The position numbers and the translations under genes were made by a program. Under the pieces are notes generated by a model that saw nothing but the letters and a program-made list of their open reading frames with translations, made no database searches and had not been told where the DNA came from. Shown in pieces: positions 1-7,793 of a stretch of DNA of 16,755 bases. Source of the stretch: DASPKW01 sp038244055 (GTDB taxonomy: Bacteria > Planctomycetota > Phycisphaerae > Tepidisphaerales > Tepidisphaeraceae); the NCBI GenBank assembly GCA_038244055.1, contig JBBRTW010000111.1:1-16755 (forward strand). Reading direction: 5' to 3'. Numbering within the stretch: position 1 is the first letter of the stretch; each line of letters opens with the position of its first letter.

Positions 1-101
1 CGATAAGGCCAGGCCGCATCGAACCACGCGGCCGAGGCGCAGGGAGCGGCGATCAACAGGAGCAGGAGAATGGCCGGGCGGGTCGCGATTGGGCTGGGCA
101 T
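1..101 (-). CDS. N-terminal fragment of a secreted protein (runs off the window)
   Basis: Only the first 33 codons are present. The reading from the ATG at 101 gives a short polar start, a run of Ile/Leu/Ala (residues 10-18) and an Ala-rich exit (CASAAW), a typical Sec signal peptide with probable cleavage near residue 24. The mature protein begins WFDAAWPYR. A tryptophan-rich 'W....W.YR' opening just after a signal peptide is seen in DUF2341-type and other secreted beta-sandwich proteins of planctomycetes, but nine residues cannot decide the family. The start lies 25 bases after the stop of the oxidoreductase on the same strand, so the two are probably co-transcribed. No clear ribosome binding site precedes it. 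Function unknown; that it is an exported protein is a fair inference. Confidence 0.55.
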   Translation of the reverse strand, partial: MPSPIATRPAILLLLLIAAPCASAAWFDAAWPY

Positions 102-126
102 GGGTGGCAATCTTCAATTCATCGAG

Positions 127-1236
127 TCATTCTTCGAGTTGGCCGAAGGGCAGATCGTTCCGCATCGGCGCGGGCTTCTGATACGACGCCGCCGGATCGT
201 AAGCCCGGCCGCTCTGGGCGGAATCCAGAAACCCGGCCATCAAGTCTAATACATAAAAAGCCTGCTCCCCGTTGGCACGGAATGCCCGGCCCGAGCGAAT
301 CGCATACGCCATGTCGGCCGCGCCGATGCTTCGGCCGTAGCCGGTTTTGAACGCGGGCGCGACATCGTGGAAGTCCTTCTCGCCGATCCTGCAGAGGCTC
401 ACCGGGCCATCGAAGGTATTGGGATCGGGGACCTTGAGCGTGCCCTCGCTGCCGTAGATCGCGATCGGCTGCTTGCCATCGTACTGCGGCGCGAAGGTGG
501 CGAAGCTCTGGATGATCACGCCCGTGCATCCGTTTTGAAATTCCATGGTGCCGCAGATGTGGTCGGGCGTTTCAACGGCGATCTTTTTCCCGGCCAGGGG
601 CTTGCTGGTGATCGTGCGGTCGGGGATGGCAATGGTGGCCGCGCCGGTCAATCGCTTCACCGGGCCAAGGAGCTGGAGCAGAGCGGTGAGATAGTACGGC
701 CCCATGTCGAACATCGGCCCGCCGCCGGGCTGGTAGTAGAACTCGGGGTTGGGGTGCCACGATTCATGGCCGCGCCCCATCATGAAGGCGGTGAAAGCGA
801 CCGGCCGGCCGATCGCGCCTTCTTCGATCAATTTGCGGGCGGTCTGGATGCCCGCGCCCATGAAGGTATCGGGGGCCGAGCCGACCTTGAGCTTTTTCGC
901 GCGCGCCAATTCGCTGATCTTGCGCCCCTCTTCGCGACTGGTTCCCAGCGGCTTTTCGCTGTAAACGTGCTTGCCCGCGTCGAGGCAGGCGAGCGAGACG
1001 GCGGCGTGTGCCCGTGGGATCGTCAGATTGAGAACGAGCTCAATCGCCGGGTCTTTAAGCAACTCATCCACCGAAGTGGCGCGCGGCACGCCATATTCCT
1101 TTGCCTTGGCCCTGGCCCGATCCATGTCCAAATCCGCGCAAGCGACGAACTCCACGGCCGGAAAATTCTTTCCCATCGCCAGATACGCGCCCGAAATCGC
1201 ACCGCAGCCGATCACGCCGGTCCGAACTCGTTGCAT
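127..1236 (-). CDS. Gfo/Idh/MocA family NAD(P)-dependent oxidoreductase
   Basis: A cytoplasmic sugar or cyclitol dehydrogenase-like protein of 369 residues, a normal length for the family. The N-terminal Rossmann fold shows the dinucleotide-binding GVIGCGAIS at residues 7-15, then the family's EKP motif (VYSEKPLG) at 92-98, whose lysine is normally catalytic. The C-terminal alpha/beta domain carries GGGPMFDMGPYY at 171-182, matching the usual 'G.l.D.G.H' substrate-binding stretch, here with Tyr-Tyr where His is common. There is no signal peptide or Tat motif. The ATG at 1236 is supported by AAAGGAG six bases upstream. It probably heads a short unit with the secreted protein that begins at 101. 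Members oxidise or reduce hydroxyls of sugars, inositols or their derivatives with NAD(P); the substrate here cannot be read from the sequence. Confidence 0.93.
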   Translation of the reverse strand: MQRVRTGVIGCGAISGAYLAMGKNFPAVEFVACADLDMDRARAKAKEYGVPRATSVDELLKDPAIELVLNLTIPRAHAAVSLACLDAGKHVYSEKPLGTSREEGRKISELARAKKLKVGSAPDTFMGAGIQTARKLIEEGAIGRPVAFTAFMMGRGHESWHPNPEFYYQPGGGPMFDMGPYYLTALLQLLGPVKRLTGAATIAIPDRTITSKPLAGKKIAVETPDHICGTMEFQNGCTGVIIQSFATFAPQYDGKQPIAIYGSEGTLKVPDPNTFDGPVSLCRIGEKDFHDVAPAFKTGYGRSIGAADMAYAIRSGRAFRANGEQAFYVLDLMAGFLDSAQSGRAYDPAASYQKPAPMRNDLPFGQLEE

Positions 1237-1367
1237 GTAGACTCCTTTGCTGATGACAGGCTAACGAGTGGGTGGGGGGATGCAAACGTGGGTAGAGAAC
1301 CGATTGGTTGAACCACCGCACTCCATGAATTGCTTCAGCGAATGGGTTCGACTCCTTCCATTTTTCT

Positions 1368-1399
1368 TCTCTGCGTCTTTGCGCCTTGGCGTCTTGGCG
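1368..1399. repeat. Octamer tandem array (unit TCTTTGCG)
   Basis: Four consecutive 8-base units TCTCTGCG, TCTTTGCG, CCTTGGCG, TCTTGGCG, all ending in GCG, fill 1368-1399 without a gap. The array lies in the 221-base space between the histidine kinase stop (1458) and the oxidoreductase start (1236). Read on either strand it leaves frames open, producing spurious ORFs. Nothing else is recognisable in this spacer apart from the oxidoreductase ribosome binding site. Confidence 0.75.
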
Positions 1400-1457
1400 A
1401 TTGCCTTTCGTTCCCATGCTTAGCAGCGTTCCATCGCATCAGACACCGCTGGATGTC

Positions 1458-3764
1458 TCACAACTTCTCTCCCCCCGGCTTGCCATCCACCGGCAGCTTC
1501 ACCCGAAACGTCGAGCCCTTCTCCACTTCGCTGTCCACCTCGATCGTTCCGCCGTGGTCTTTGATGATTCCGTAGCTGATCGAAAGCCCCAGCCCCGTCC
1601 CCTGGCCCTGCGGTTTGGTCGTGAAAAAAGGATCGAAGATGCGGTCGCGAATGGCCGGTGGAATTCCGTGGCCGGTATCGCGCACTTCGATGATCGCCAT
1701 TGCCGCCGCGCCTGCGCCATCGACGCGGGTTGAGACCGTCACCTCACACCCCTGCTTCGAGGCATCGATCGCATTGGTCAGGAGATTCATCACGATCTGG
1801 TTGATCTTGGCCGCCTGGCAGGTGACCTTAGGCAGCGTTCCGAATTGCGTGACCACCTTGACCCCCTTGCGCCGGGCATACCCCTGGACGATATTGACGG
1901 TGGATTCGATTCCCGCGCCCAGATCGGCCTCCTGAAGATCGCTCTCATCCAGCCTGGCGAAATCGCGCAGGTCCTTGACGATCTGCTGGATCCGCCGCAT
2001 CCCCTCGCGCGAGCGGGCGAAGAGCCCATCGAGATTCTCCACCGTGTAGGCGATATCAATCTGCCCCGCCAGTTCGGCAATTTCGGCCGCCAGTTCCGCC
2101 GGCAGCGATCCATCCGCCTGCCGATACAAATCGAGCAATCGCCGCAATCCGGCCACATCGCGCTGGATCACCGCCACATTGTTATTGACGAACGCCAGCG
2201 GATTGTTGATCTCGTGGGCCACGCCCGCCACCATCTGCCAGATGGCCGCCAGTTTCTCCGCCTGCACCACCTGCGACTGCGCCGCCTTGCGCGCCTCGTG
2301 GGCCGAATGCTCCGACTTGACCGCCTCGGCGAGTTGGCGATTGGATTCCTCCAGCAGAGTCTGAGCCCGCTTCTTCTCGGTCACATCCCAGAAAATCGCC
2401 TGCGAGCCGATCACCCGCCCCGAATCATCGTACACCGCTGTCTTGACCACCTGCACATAGAGCGTGCGCCCGCCGGGCGTCACATGCTCCTCCACCACAT
2501 CCAGCGGCTGGCCGGTGCGGATTACTTCCTGGTCATCGCGCCGATAGCGCGCCGCCAGGTCGGGCGGGAAAAAGTCGAAATCGGTCTTGCCGACGATCTG
2601 GTCCAGCGGCCGGCCGATCTCATTGCAGAAGCGCGTATTGGCGAAGGTGAACCGCCCGGCCAGATCCTTGCGGAAAATATGCTGCGGGATCGTCTCCACC
2701 AGCGAATGATAGAACGCCTCGGATCGGGATAGCGCCGTCTCGGCCTGCATTCGCCGCAGCTCGGTGCGCAGGAGCGAGCGCGAGGATACATACGTCATCA
2801 CGATCAGCACGACCACCGTCGCCACCGCGAAAAGCGCGACGCCGAACTCGGTATCATAAACCCCCAGATGCTGCCCCTTGAGGCGCATCCACCCCAATAT
2901 CAGCGGCACGATCACCGCCGCCGGCAGCAAGCGCCGCAGCGCCGTGCCGCCCGACGTCCGGCTGACCAATACCGAAACCGGCTCCTTCTGCGGGCGGGCG
3001 CAGAGAATCCCCAGCATCAGGAGCACGAAGCAGGCCGCGGTATTGGGCGCCATCGCCAGGTACGTCCGCAATGGCCCGTAAAACTCCTCCACGCCGTAGA
3101 GGTAGCCGGTGACCGCGACCAACCCGATCGCCCCCGCCAAAAGCGATAACCACACCGCCGGTCGTTGCCGCCACCGCCCGACCTCCACATCCAGCCCCGC
3201 CAGCGCCAGCCCCATCATCGCGAACGACACCGCCGTCGTCGGTGCCATGCGATTCCCCGCGAGCCTGGCCCCGAAGAGCAGTTGATCGATCGACGAAGGC
3301 CAGTCCAGCGCGTAGGCGATCAGTCGCTGGACGGCGAGAATCACCACGATCCAGCTCAGCCCCTGGGCGAACCAGCGCGAGCGCCAGGAGGGCCCCGCCT
3401 CGATGCCGATGAATATCCATAAACTCGCCGCCGCGATCAAAAATGTCAGCGCCACCACCGGATTCATGGGCACGGCATCGCTCGTGAACCCCTTAAGCAG
3501 CGGCCAGTTCGCCACCCAGCCCACCAGCACCGCCAGCGCGATCGCGGCGACCAGGAGGCCGCTGCTGCGCGCGATCCCCCGCGCCGTCCGGGCCATGAGC
3601 GGCCCCGTGGTCAGGTGGGCCGAAGACATGATCCGCCCATCGCTCTTCACATCCTTCAACAATACCACGCCGCTCACCGAAGCGACCGCGGATGCCGCGT
3701 CCGCTGACGGAACACCCGCCGGCCCCGAAGATTCCTCAACGCTTTGCGGCGGCGTGCCTGGCAA
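1458..3764 (-). CDS. Membrane-bound PAS sensor histidine kinase
   Basis: A 768-residue sensor kinase. About eight hydrophobic helices fill residues 68-326, without a large periplasmic domain, so the sensor is the membrane bundle itself; I do not recognise its family. A PAS domain follows (about 346-462), then a coiled-coil linker, and the HisKA domain with the phospho-accepting His517 in GVAHEINNPL. The ATPase domain has an N box (NQIVMNLLTNAID, 655-667), G1 (DTGHGIP, 696-702), F box (FDPFFTTK, 710-717) and G2 (GTGLGLS, 722-728), so all catalytic boxes are intact. The start is a TTG, chosen because AGGAGG stands five bases before it; the next in-frame ATG (residue 46) has no comparable site. 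It lies 39 bases after the receiver-kinase gene, probably one operon. No receiver domain is fused; the upstream neighbour supplies one. Confidence 0.93.
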   Translation of the reverse strand: MPGTPPQSVEESSGPAGVPSADAASAVASVSGVVLLKDVKSDGRIMSSAHLTTGPLMARTARGIARSSGLLVAAIALAVLVGWVANWPLLKGFTSDAVPMNPVVALTFLIAAASLWIFIGIEAGPSWRSRWFAQGLSWIVVILAVQRLIAYALDWPSSIDQLLFGARLAGNRMAPTTAVSFAMMGLALAGLDVEVGRWRQRPAVWLSLLAGAIGLVAVTGYLYGVEEFYGPLRTYLAMAPNTAACFVLLMLGILCARPQKEPVSVLVSRTSGGTALRRLLPAAVIVPLILGWMRLKGQHLGVYDTEFGVALFAVATVVVLIVMTYVSSRSLLRTELRRMQAETALSRSEAFYHSLVETIPQHIFRKDLAGRFTFANTRFCNEIGRPLDQIVGKTDFDFFPPDLAARYRRDDQEVIRTGQPLDVVEEHVTPGGRTLYVQVVKTAVYDDSGRVIGSQAIFWDVTEKKRAQTLLEESNRQLAEAVKSEHSAHEARKAAQSQVVQAEKLAAIWQMVAGVAHEINNPLAFVNNNVAVIQRDVAGLRRLLDLYRQADGSLPAELAAEIAELAGQIDIAYTVENLDGLFARSREGMRRIQQIVKDLRDFARLDESDLQEADLGAGIESTVNIVQGYARRKGVKVVTQFGTLPKVTCQAAKINQIVMNLLTNAIDASKQGCEVTVSTRVDGAGAAAMAIIEVRDTGHGIPPAIRDRIFDPFFTTKPQGQGTGLGLSISYGIIKDHGGTIEVDSEVEKGSTFRVKLPVDGKPGGEKL

Positions 3765-3769
3765 CTGAT

Positions 3770-3775
3770 CCTCCT
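3770..3775 (-). promoter_or_regulatory. Ribosome binding site AGGAGG that decides the TTG start
   Basis: A perfect AGGAGG on the minus strand, five bases before the TTG at 3764-3762. It fixes the start of the membrane histidine kinase at TTG rather than at the downstream ATG codons (residues 46 and 57). Confidence 0.8.
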
Positions 3776-3803
3776 GGGCGGTCGAGCCGCGAAGTGATTG
3801 AAC

Positions 3804-5069
3804 TCAGCCAGCGCCCGCGCCCGGCGCGGTCTGGTTGTTCCCGCCGGATGCGGGCGGCGCTGCGGGGAGTGTAATCGTGAATGTCGTCCCCTGGCCATGC
3901 TCGCTGGCCACCGCCACCGTCCCACCGTGCATTTCGACGAACGCCTTGACCACCGACAATCCCAGCCCCAGGCCCTTCTTGCCGTACTCGAAGTGCCCGG
4001 AGGAGTGGTGCGAAACGTCGAAGGAAGTGAAAAACCGATCGAAGACCCGGGCCATGCTCTGCGGCTCGATCCCGATCCCCGTATCGCTCACCCAGATGCG
4101 CACGGATGCCGCGCCACCCGCCACTTCCGCCGGACCCGCCCCCCCCGCCGCTTCGCCAGCACCCTCCCGTCGAGCGCCAACCCTGATGGTCCCCCCATCG
4201 GGCGTGAACTTCACCGCGTTCAACAGAATGTGATTCACCGCGTCGCGGATTTTCTCCCCATCCAGCATCAACTGCCCCAGATCCTCCGGCACATCCACCA
4301 CGAGAACCTGGTTGCGCGTCTTGATGAACGGCCGAACATCGTCCGCCGCGCGCACGATCAGGCGCGAGATATCGTGCGCGGTCATGCTCGGCCGGCGCTC
4401 GAACTGCTGCATCGACAGCATGGTCACGATCTGGTTGATCAGATGCTGCATCCGCCCCCCGGCCTGCTGAATCCGCCGCAGCAGCTCGGCCAGCTCATCG
4501 TTCACGCCCGGCTGCAGCGCCGCCAGATGCGCGATCCCCGACAAGATCGTCAGCGGCGTGCGCAGCTCATGGCTGGCCACCTGGATGAAGGCGCTCTTGA
4601 GCTGATCGGCGCGCTGCAACTCGGCGTTGGCCTGCTCCAGGGCCTGGTTTTTCTTCGTGACCTCTTCGAGAAGCCGCTTGCGATCCACCAGCAGGTCGTG
4701 ATGCTCGCAGGCTTCGCGGATGATGGTCAGCAGTTCATCGGGGTCCCACGGCTTGGTGATGTAGCGGTAGACATTCCCCTGGTTGATCGCATCCACCACC
4801 GCCCGCAAATCGGCGTACCCGGTAAAGAGCAGCCGGGTTGCATCGGGATGGCGGTCCCGCACCCGCTCCAGCAACTCCACCCCGCTCATCTCCGGCATGC
4901 GCTGGTCGGTCATGACCACATCGACCTGCTCCTGCTCGGCCAGCTTCAATCCCTCCTCCGGCCTGGTCGCCCCCAGCACCCGGTATTCCAGGCGCAGCAG
5001 ATCCTTGACGCTCGACACCACATCGGGCTCATCATCCACCACCAGTACCGTATGTCTTCGGTTCCGCAT
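3804..5069 (-). CDS. Response regulator receiver-histidine kinase hybrid
   Basis: A soluble two-component protein of about 421 residues with no membrane segment. Counting from the TTG one codon upstream, the receiver domain (1-125) has the acidic pair D13-D14, phospho-acceptor D56 in MTDQRMPEMSG, T84 and K107 in YITKPWDP. A coiled-coil (about 133-158) leads to HisKA with His168 in SHELRTPL. The ATPase domain has the N box (DAVNHILLNAVKFTP, 277-291), G1 (SDTGIGI, 329-335), F box (FDRFF) and G2 (GLGLGLS, 367-373). An Ala/Gly-rich insert (about 303-322) interrupts the ATPase domain, probably a surface loop. TTG-ATG stand in tandem at the start; ATG is given here, and no strong ribosome binding site separates them. 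Such N-terminal receiver kinases usually receive phosphate from another kinase; the membrane kinase 39 bases downstream is the natural partner. Confidence 0.92.
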   Translation of the reverse strand: MRNRRHTVLVVDDEPDVVSSVKDLLRLEYRVLGATRPEEGLKLAEQEQVDVVMTDQRMPEMSGVELLERVRDRHPDATRLLFTGYADLRAVVDAINQGNVYRYITKPWDPDELLTIIREACEHHDLLVDRKRLLEEVTKKNQALEQANAELQRADQLKSAFIQVASHELRTPLTILSGIAHLAALQPGVNDELAELLRRIQQAGGRMQHLINQIVTMLSMQQFERRPSMTAHDISRLIVRAADDVRPFIKTRNQVLVVDVPEDLGQLMLDGEKIRDAVNHILLNAVKFTPDGGTIRVGARREGAGEAAGGAGPAEVAGGAASVRIWVSDTGIGIEPQSMARVFDRFFTSFDVSHHSSGHFEYGKKGLGLGLSVVKAFVEMHGGTVAVASEHGQGTTFTITLPAAPPASGGNNQTAPGAGAG

Positions 5070-5117
5070 CAACTCTGGAGTCTATGCCGTTAGAATCGGT
5101 TATGCGCCGCGATCGCC

Positions 5118-5123
5118 ATTATA
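5118..5123 (-). promoter_or_regulatory. Candidate promoter (-10 TATAAT) of the kinase operon
   Basis: A perfect TATAAT on the minus strand in the 96-base gap between the beta-propeller stop (5166) and the kinase start (5069). Transcription would begin near 5110, giving a leader of about 40 bases. The -35 region at 17 bases spacing (CATCCA) matches the consensus poorly, so an activator or another sigma factor may be needed. Confidence 0.45.
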
Positions 5124-5165
5124 CGCGGACAATCGAAAGTTGGATGCGCCCAATGGTAAGCCGAT

Positions 5166-6503
5166 TTACTTCTTTGCAAAAGCCCAGACCTTGTCTCCCG
5201 TGCGGATCACGATCAATCCATCCACCGCCGCCACCGTCGAGCGCGTCGCCCCATTCTCGCTTCCCAGGGACACCTTCGACAGCACCTTGAATTCCTCGGT
5301 CGAGCAGATGTAAACATCGCCCGCCTCGTTGGTCATGTAAATCTTTCCCTCCGCACCAGTTGGAGAACCGCGCATGACCGGTTTGGAATCGAGCGTACCC
5401 GCCCAGAGCTTGTTGCCCGTGGCCGGATCGACGCACTCCAGTTTTTTCTTGTCCCCATCCAATACATACATTTTATTATTGTAGATGAGTGGCACGCACA
5501 CATCGCTGGTCAGTTCCGGCGACTTCCACGCCAGGTGGCTGAGCGTCACATCCCCCATCCCCCCCTCACGCCAGGCGAGGATTTTTCCACCCTTGGGCGG
5601 ACAGGAGTAGACAATCCCATTCCAGGTCACGGCCGAAGGCACCAGTCGCCAGTGCGGAATCTTCTCCGGATTCCATCCCCCCGCCCGCCAGAATTCCTTG
5701 CCGTTTTCCGGATCGTGTCCCGAGATGCAGTCCCCACCCACGATGAGGATCTCCGTCCGCGCGGGTTTCTCCCAGGGGATGGGTGTGCCGTAAGACTCGC
5801 GCGACTCCACCACCGCATCGCTCGGCCGCACCACCTTCCACAGATCCTTCCCGGTCTCCGGGTCGATCGCCAGCAGATACGAATCGATCAGTTGATCCCC
5901 CTGCTTGACCCCCTGCAAGCCCTTGGCCTCCACATTGCGATGCAGCACCTGCACATAAAGCTTCCCCTTGTAGAGCAGCGGGCTCGATCCATAAATCCAC
6001 AGCACGTTCCACTTGCCGTGGTCCTTCTGCAGATTCCGCTTCCAGAGCTCTTTGCCGTCGTAGTCGTAGGCCGCCAGGTCGCCCGTGCCGAAGAGGTAGA
6101 TGACCTTCTTGCCATCGGTCACGGGAGAGGGCGTCGCGTAATCGTTCATCCGGTTCTGCACGTATCCATCGCCGATCTCGCGCTGCCAGAGTATCTTGCC
6201 ATCTTTCTTCGACAGACAGAGCGCGCTCAGTTTCATCGTCCCCTTGGCCGATGCGGTGACGAATACCCGATCCCCCGATACCACCGCGCTGCCGTTGCTG
6301 TGCCCCGGCATCGCGGTGGACCAGAGCGCCTCTTCCTTGACCAGGTTCGCCGGCAAATCCTTCGCCTCGCTTGACCCATTGAAATGCGGCCCGCGCCACT
6401 GCGCCCACTCCGCGCCGCCGTCGGCCCGCGCGGCCACCGCGCCCATCGCCGCCAGCACACTCGCCAGCACCATCCACCCGCTCGACGCGCCTGTTACCCG
6501 CAT
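5166..6503 (-). CDS. Secreted PQQ-like beta-propeller protein
   Basis: A 445-residue exported protein. Residues 1-27 form a Sec signal peptide (hydrophobic 10-23, cleavage near ARA-DGG). The mature part opens with WAQWRGPHFNG, the planctomycete version of the PQQ-like propeller start, and then runs through repeated blades with the 'D..tGK.lW' signature: KKDGKILWQ (about 100-107), YDGKELWK, DPETGKDLWK, DPENGKEFW, DPATGNKLWA. These are the structural tryptophan-docking repeats of eight-bladed propellers. The cofactor-binding and catalytic residues of true PQQ alcohol dehydrogenases are not evident, so a binding or scaffolding role is more likely than dehydrogenase activity. The ATG is backed by GAGG seven bases upstream. 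It is a distant paralogue of the protein at 11754-13055. The ligand is unknown. Confidence 0.88.
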   Translation of the reverse strand: MRVTGASSGWMVLASVLAAMGAVAARADGGAEWAQWRGPHFNGSSEAKDLPANLVKEEALWSTAMPGHSNGSAVVSGDRVFVTASAKGTMKLSALCLSKKDGKILWQREIGDGYVQNRMNDYATPSPVTDGKKVIYLFGTGDLAAYDYDGKELWKRNLQKDHGKWNVLWIYGSSPLLYKGKLYVQVLHRNVEAKGLQGVKQGDQLIDSYLLAIDPETGKDLWKVVRPSDAVVESRESYGTPIPWEKPARTEILIVGGDCISGHDPENGKEFWRAGGWNPEKIPHWRLVPSAVTWNGIVYSCPPKGGKILAWREGGMGDVTLSHLAWKSPELTSDVCVPLIYNNKMYVLDGDKKKLECVDPATGNKLWAGTLDSKPVMRGSPTGAEGKIYMTNEAGDVYICSTEEFKVLSKVSLGSENGATRSTVAAVDGLIVIRTGDKVWAFAKK

Positions 6504-6563
6504 AGTTCATCCTCGGCAAATCAGTACACAACCCATCCCGATCCCGCACTGGGCGGACGACAG

Positions 6564-6592
6564 GTTATACCAGCGGAGATCGGGCGTGTGGA
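6564..6592 (-). promoter_or_regulatory. Candidate promoter of the beta-propeller gene at 5166-6503
   Basis: On the minus strand TCCACA (6592-6587, four of six to TTGACA) and TATAAC (6569-6564, five of six to TATAAT) are separated by 17 bases. Transcription would start about 55 bases before the ATG at 6503. It lies downstream of the GGGTATA array with respect to the gene, so the array is outside the predicted transcript. Confidence 0.4.
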
Positions 6593-6630
6593 GTTGCGCG
6601 GGGGCAAATGTCGGAGAGGAAAGGACGGGA

Positions 6631-6660
6631 GGGTGTAGGGTATGGGGTATAGGGTGTAGG
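6631..6660. repeat. Heptamer tandem array (unit GGGTRTR)
   Basis: Four contiguous heptamers GGGTGTA, GGGTATG, GGGTATA, GGGTGTA plus a final GG. All begin GGGT with period exactly seven. The array lies between the pseudouridine synthase and the beta-propeller gene, just upstream of the latter's candidate promoter. No inverted partner was found in this gap. Confidence 0.75.
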
Positions 6661-6730
6661 CCGGCGGGCCGTGCTCGCGCGGGGGAAAGGGGGTGGTGCC
6701 ATGCTTGGACCCGGAAACCTCTCCGTTCGC

Positions 6731-6754
6731 CATTCAGCATTCAGAATTTCAGAA
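6731..6754. repeat. Short heptamer array (CATTCAG) overlapping a stop codon
   Basis: CATTCAG, CATTCAG and then AATTTCAG followed by AAT. Two exact heptamers are followed by an eight-base variant. On the minus strand the third unit contains the TGA stop (6751-6749) of the pseudouridine synthase, so the array begins inside the gene's last codons and continues into its 3' flank. Confidence 0.5.
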
Positions 6755-7504
6755 TCCCCCTCCCGCCAGCTTCCCCAACTGATTCAACGTCGCCCTCAAA
6801 TCCTTCGGAACGACCGCCACCACTTCCACCTTCGCTCCGGAAAGATCCTCGAAGCGCAGCTTCTCGGCGTGCAGGGTCAGGCGGCCGATGAGCGGTTTCT
6901 CGGCGGCGTATTTGCCCAGGTGATACTTGCGCTTCAAGCTGCTCAGGAACAGGCCGGCCGAGCCGGGGTTGTAGAGGGGATCGACGGCCAGGGGCAAGCC
7001 GATGTGGCGGAGGTGGACGCGGATCTGGTGGGTCTTGCCGGTCTTGGGGAAGACGCGCAGGAGGGCGTGGCTGCGGAATTTCTGTTCGAGTTTCCACAGG
7101 GTCAGCGCCGGCCGGCCGTGCTTGAAGACATTCATCTCGCGCGGGCGGGTTGGATGGGGCGCGAGCTTGGCATCGATCTGGCCTTCGGTTTCCAGGGGCA
7201 CACCCGCGACGAGGGCGAGATACTCCTTCTCGATCTTGTTGTTCTGGAACTGATGGGACAGATGCCGCTGGGCGGCGATGTTGCGGGCGAAGAGAAGCAC
7301 ACCTGAAGTATCCTTATCCAGGCGATGCACCACCCGCAGGCGCGGGTCGGCCGTCCCCGCCCACGGCAGCCCCATCGCCTCGGCCGTCTGCTGCAAGGCG
7401 CGGGTCTTCTCCGCCCGCCCCGGAATGGTGGCCAGCCCCGCCGGTTTGTTGATGGCCACCAGGTCGGGAGTGTTGAGGAGAATGTCGAATAAGGGCCGGG
7501 GCAT
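6749..7504 (-). CDS. RluA-family RNA pseudouridine synthase
   Basis: A 251-residue enzyme that isomerises uridine to pseudouridine in rRNA or tRNA. The catalytic motif HRLDKDTSGVLLFA occupies 60-73, with Asp63 the nucleophile. An upstream INKPAGL stretch (18-24) and the later GKTHQIRVHLRHIGLPLAVDPLY complete the family's conserved blocks. There is no N-terminal S4 RNA-binding domain, so it is the short, catalytic-only form seen in RluA and TruC-like members; the exact target uridine cannot be assigned. The ATG at 7504 has only a C-rich tract just upstream, with no ribosome binding site. The stop sits in a short repeat array. The gene is the first on the minus strand and faces away from yifB, with a 289-base gap. 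Confidence 0.92.
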   Translation of the reverse strand: MPRPLFDILLNTPDLVAINKPAGLATIPGRAEKTRALQQTAEAMGLPWAGTADPRLRVVHRLDKDTSGVLLFARNIAAQRHLSHQFQNNKIEKEYLALVAGVPLETEGQIDAKLAPHPTRPREMNVFKHGRPALTLWKLEQKFRSHALLRVFPKTGKTHQIRVHLRHIGLPLAVDPLYNPGSAGLFLSSLKRKYHLGKYAAEKPLIGRLTLHAEKLRFEDLSGAKVEVVAVVPKDLRATLNQLGKLAGGGF

Positions 7505-7630
7505 GGGGAGGGGAAGGATAACCTTTACGCATCAGCCCACAAGCGATGACCGATTCTTCGAGACTTTCCGGCCGTATCCCCGTATTCTGAAAGGCGCACA
7601 CAATGCTGGATTGCCGCGGTGGCATCGCAA

Positions 7631-7707
7631 TGACCGCTGACAACGGACCACGGACAACTGACAACCCATGGACAATTGACCATGGAACATTGAGCATTGG
7701 TGACTGA
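7631..7707. repeat. Eleven-unit heptamer array upstream of yifB
   Basis: The stretch divides exactly into eleven heptamers: TGACCGC, TGACAAC, GGACCAC, GGACAAC, TGACAAC, CCATGGA, CAATTGA, CCATGGA, ACATTGA, GCATTGG, TGACTGA. The first five share 'KGAC.AC', the later ones 'CATTGA/CATGGA'. A near-palindrome of 20 bases (7666-7685: CCATGG, CAATTG, CCATGG) lies in the middle. The array lies between the divergent pseudouridine synthase and yifB and ends about 20 bases before the candidate yifB promoter. Confidence 0.8.
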
Positions 7708-7725
7708 CACCCCAGAAGCATTCGT

Positions 7726-7755
7726 TTGCTTCACCATCCCTCTTTCCCGTACAAT
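7726..7755 (+). promoter_or_regulatory. Candidate promoter of yifB
   Basis: TTGCTT (7726-7731) and TACAAT (7750-7755, five of six to TATAAT) with an 18-base spacer. Start of transcription would be near 7762, about 30 bases before the TTG start codon. The -35 match is weak. Confidence 0.4.
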
Positions 7756-7793
7756 CACCCCACAAAAGATCAAACCACGTTCCGGGGCCAAAC

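Noticed and set aside
1441..1458. AGACAC...ATGTCT as a terminator of the membrane kinase gene
   Set aside because: Only five base pairs with a mismatch and no T tract on the minus strand.
3798..5093. 431-residue open frame on the plus strand
   Set aside because: Fully antisense to the receiver-kinase gene, which has all expected motifs; His/Arg/Leu-rich composition is that of a GC-rich shadow frame.
5166..6503. PQQ-dependent alcohol dehydrogenase
   Set aside because: Propeller repeats are present, but length (445 residues against about 600) and the absence of visible catalytic and calcium-binding residues argue against enzyme activity.
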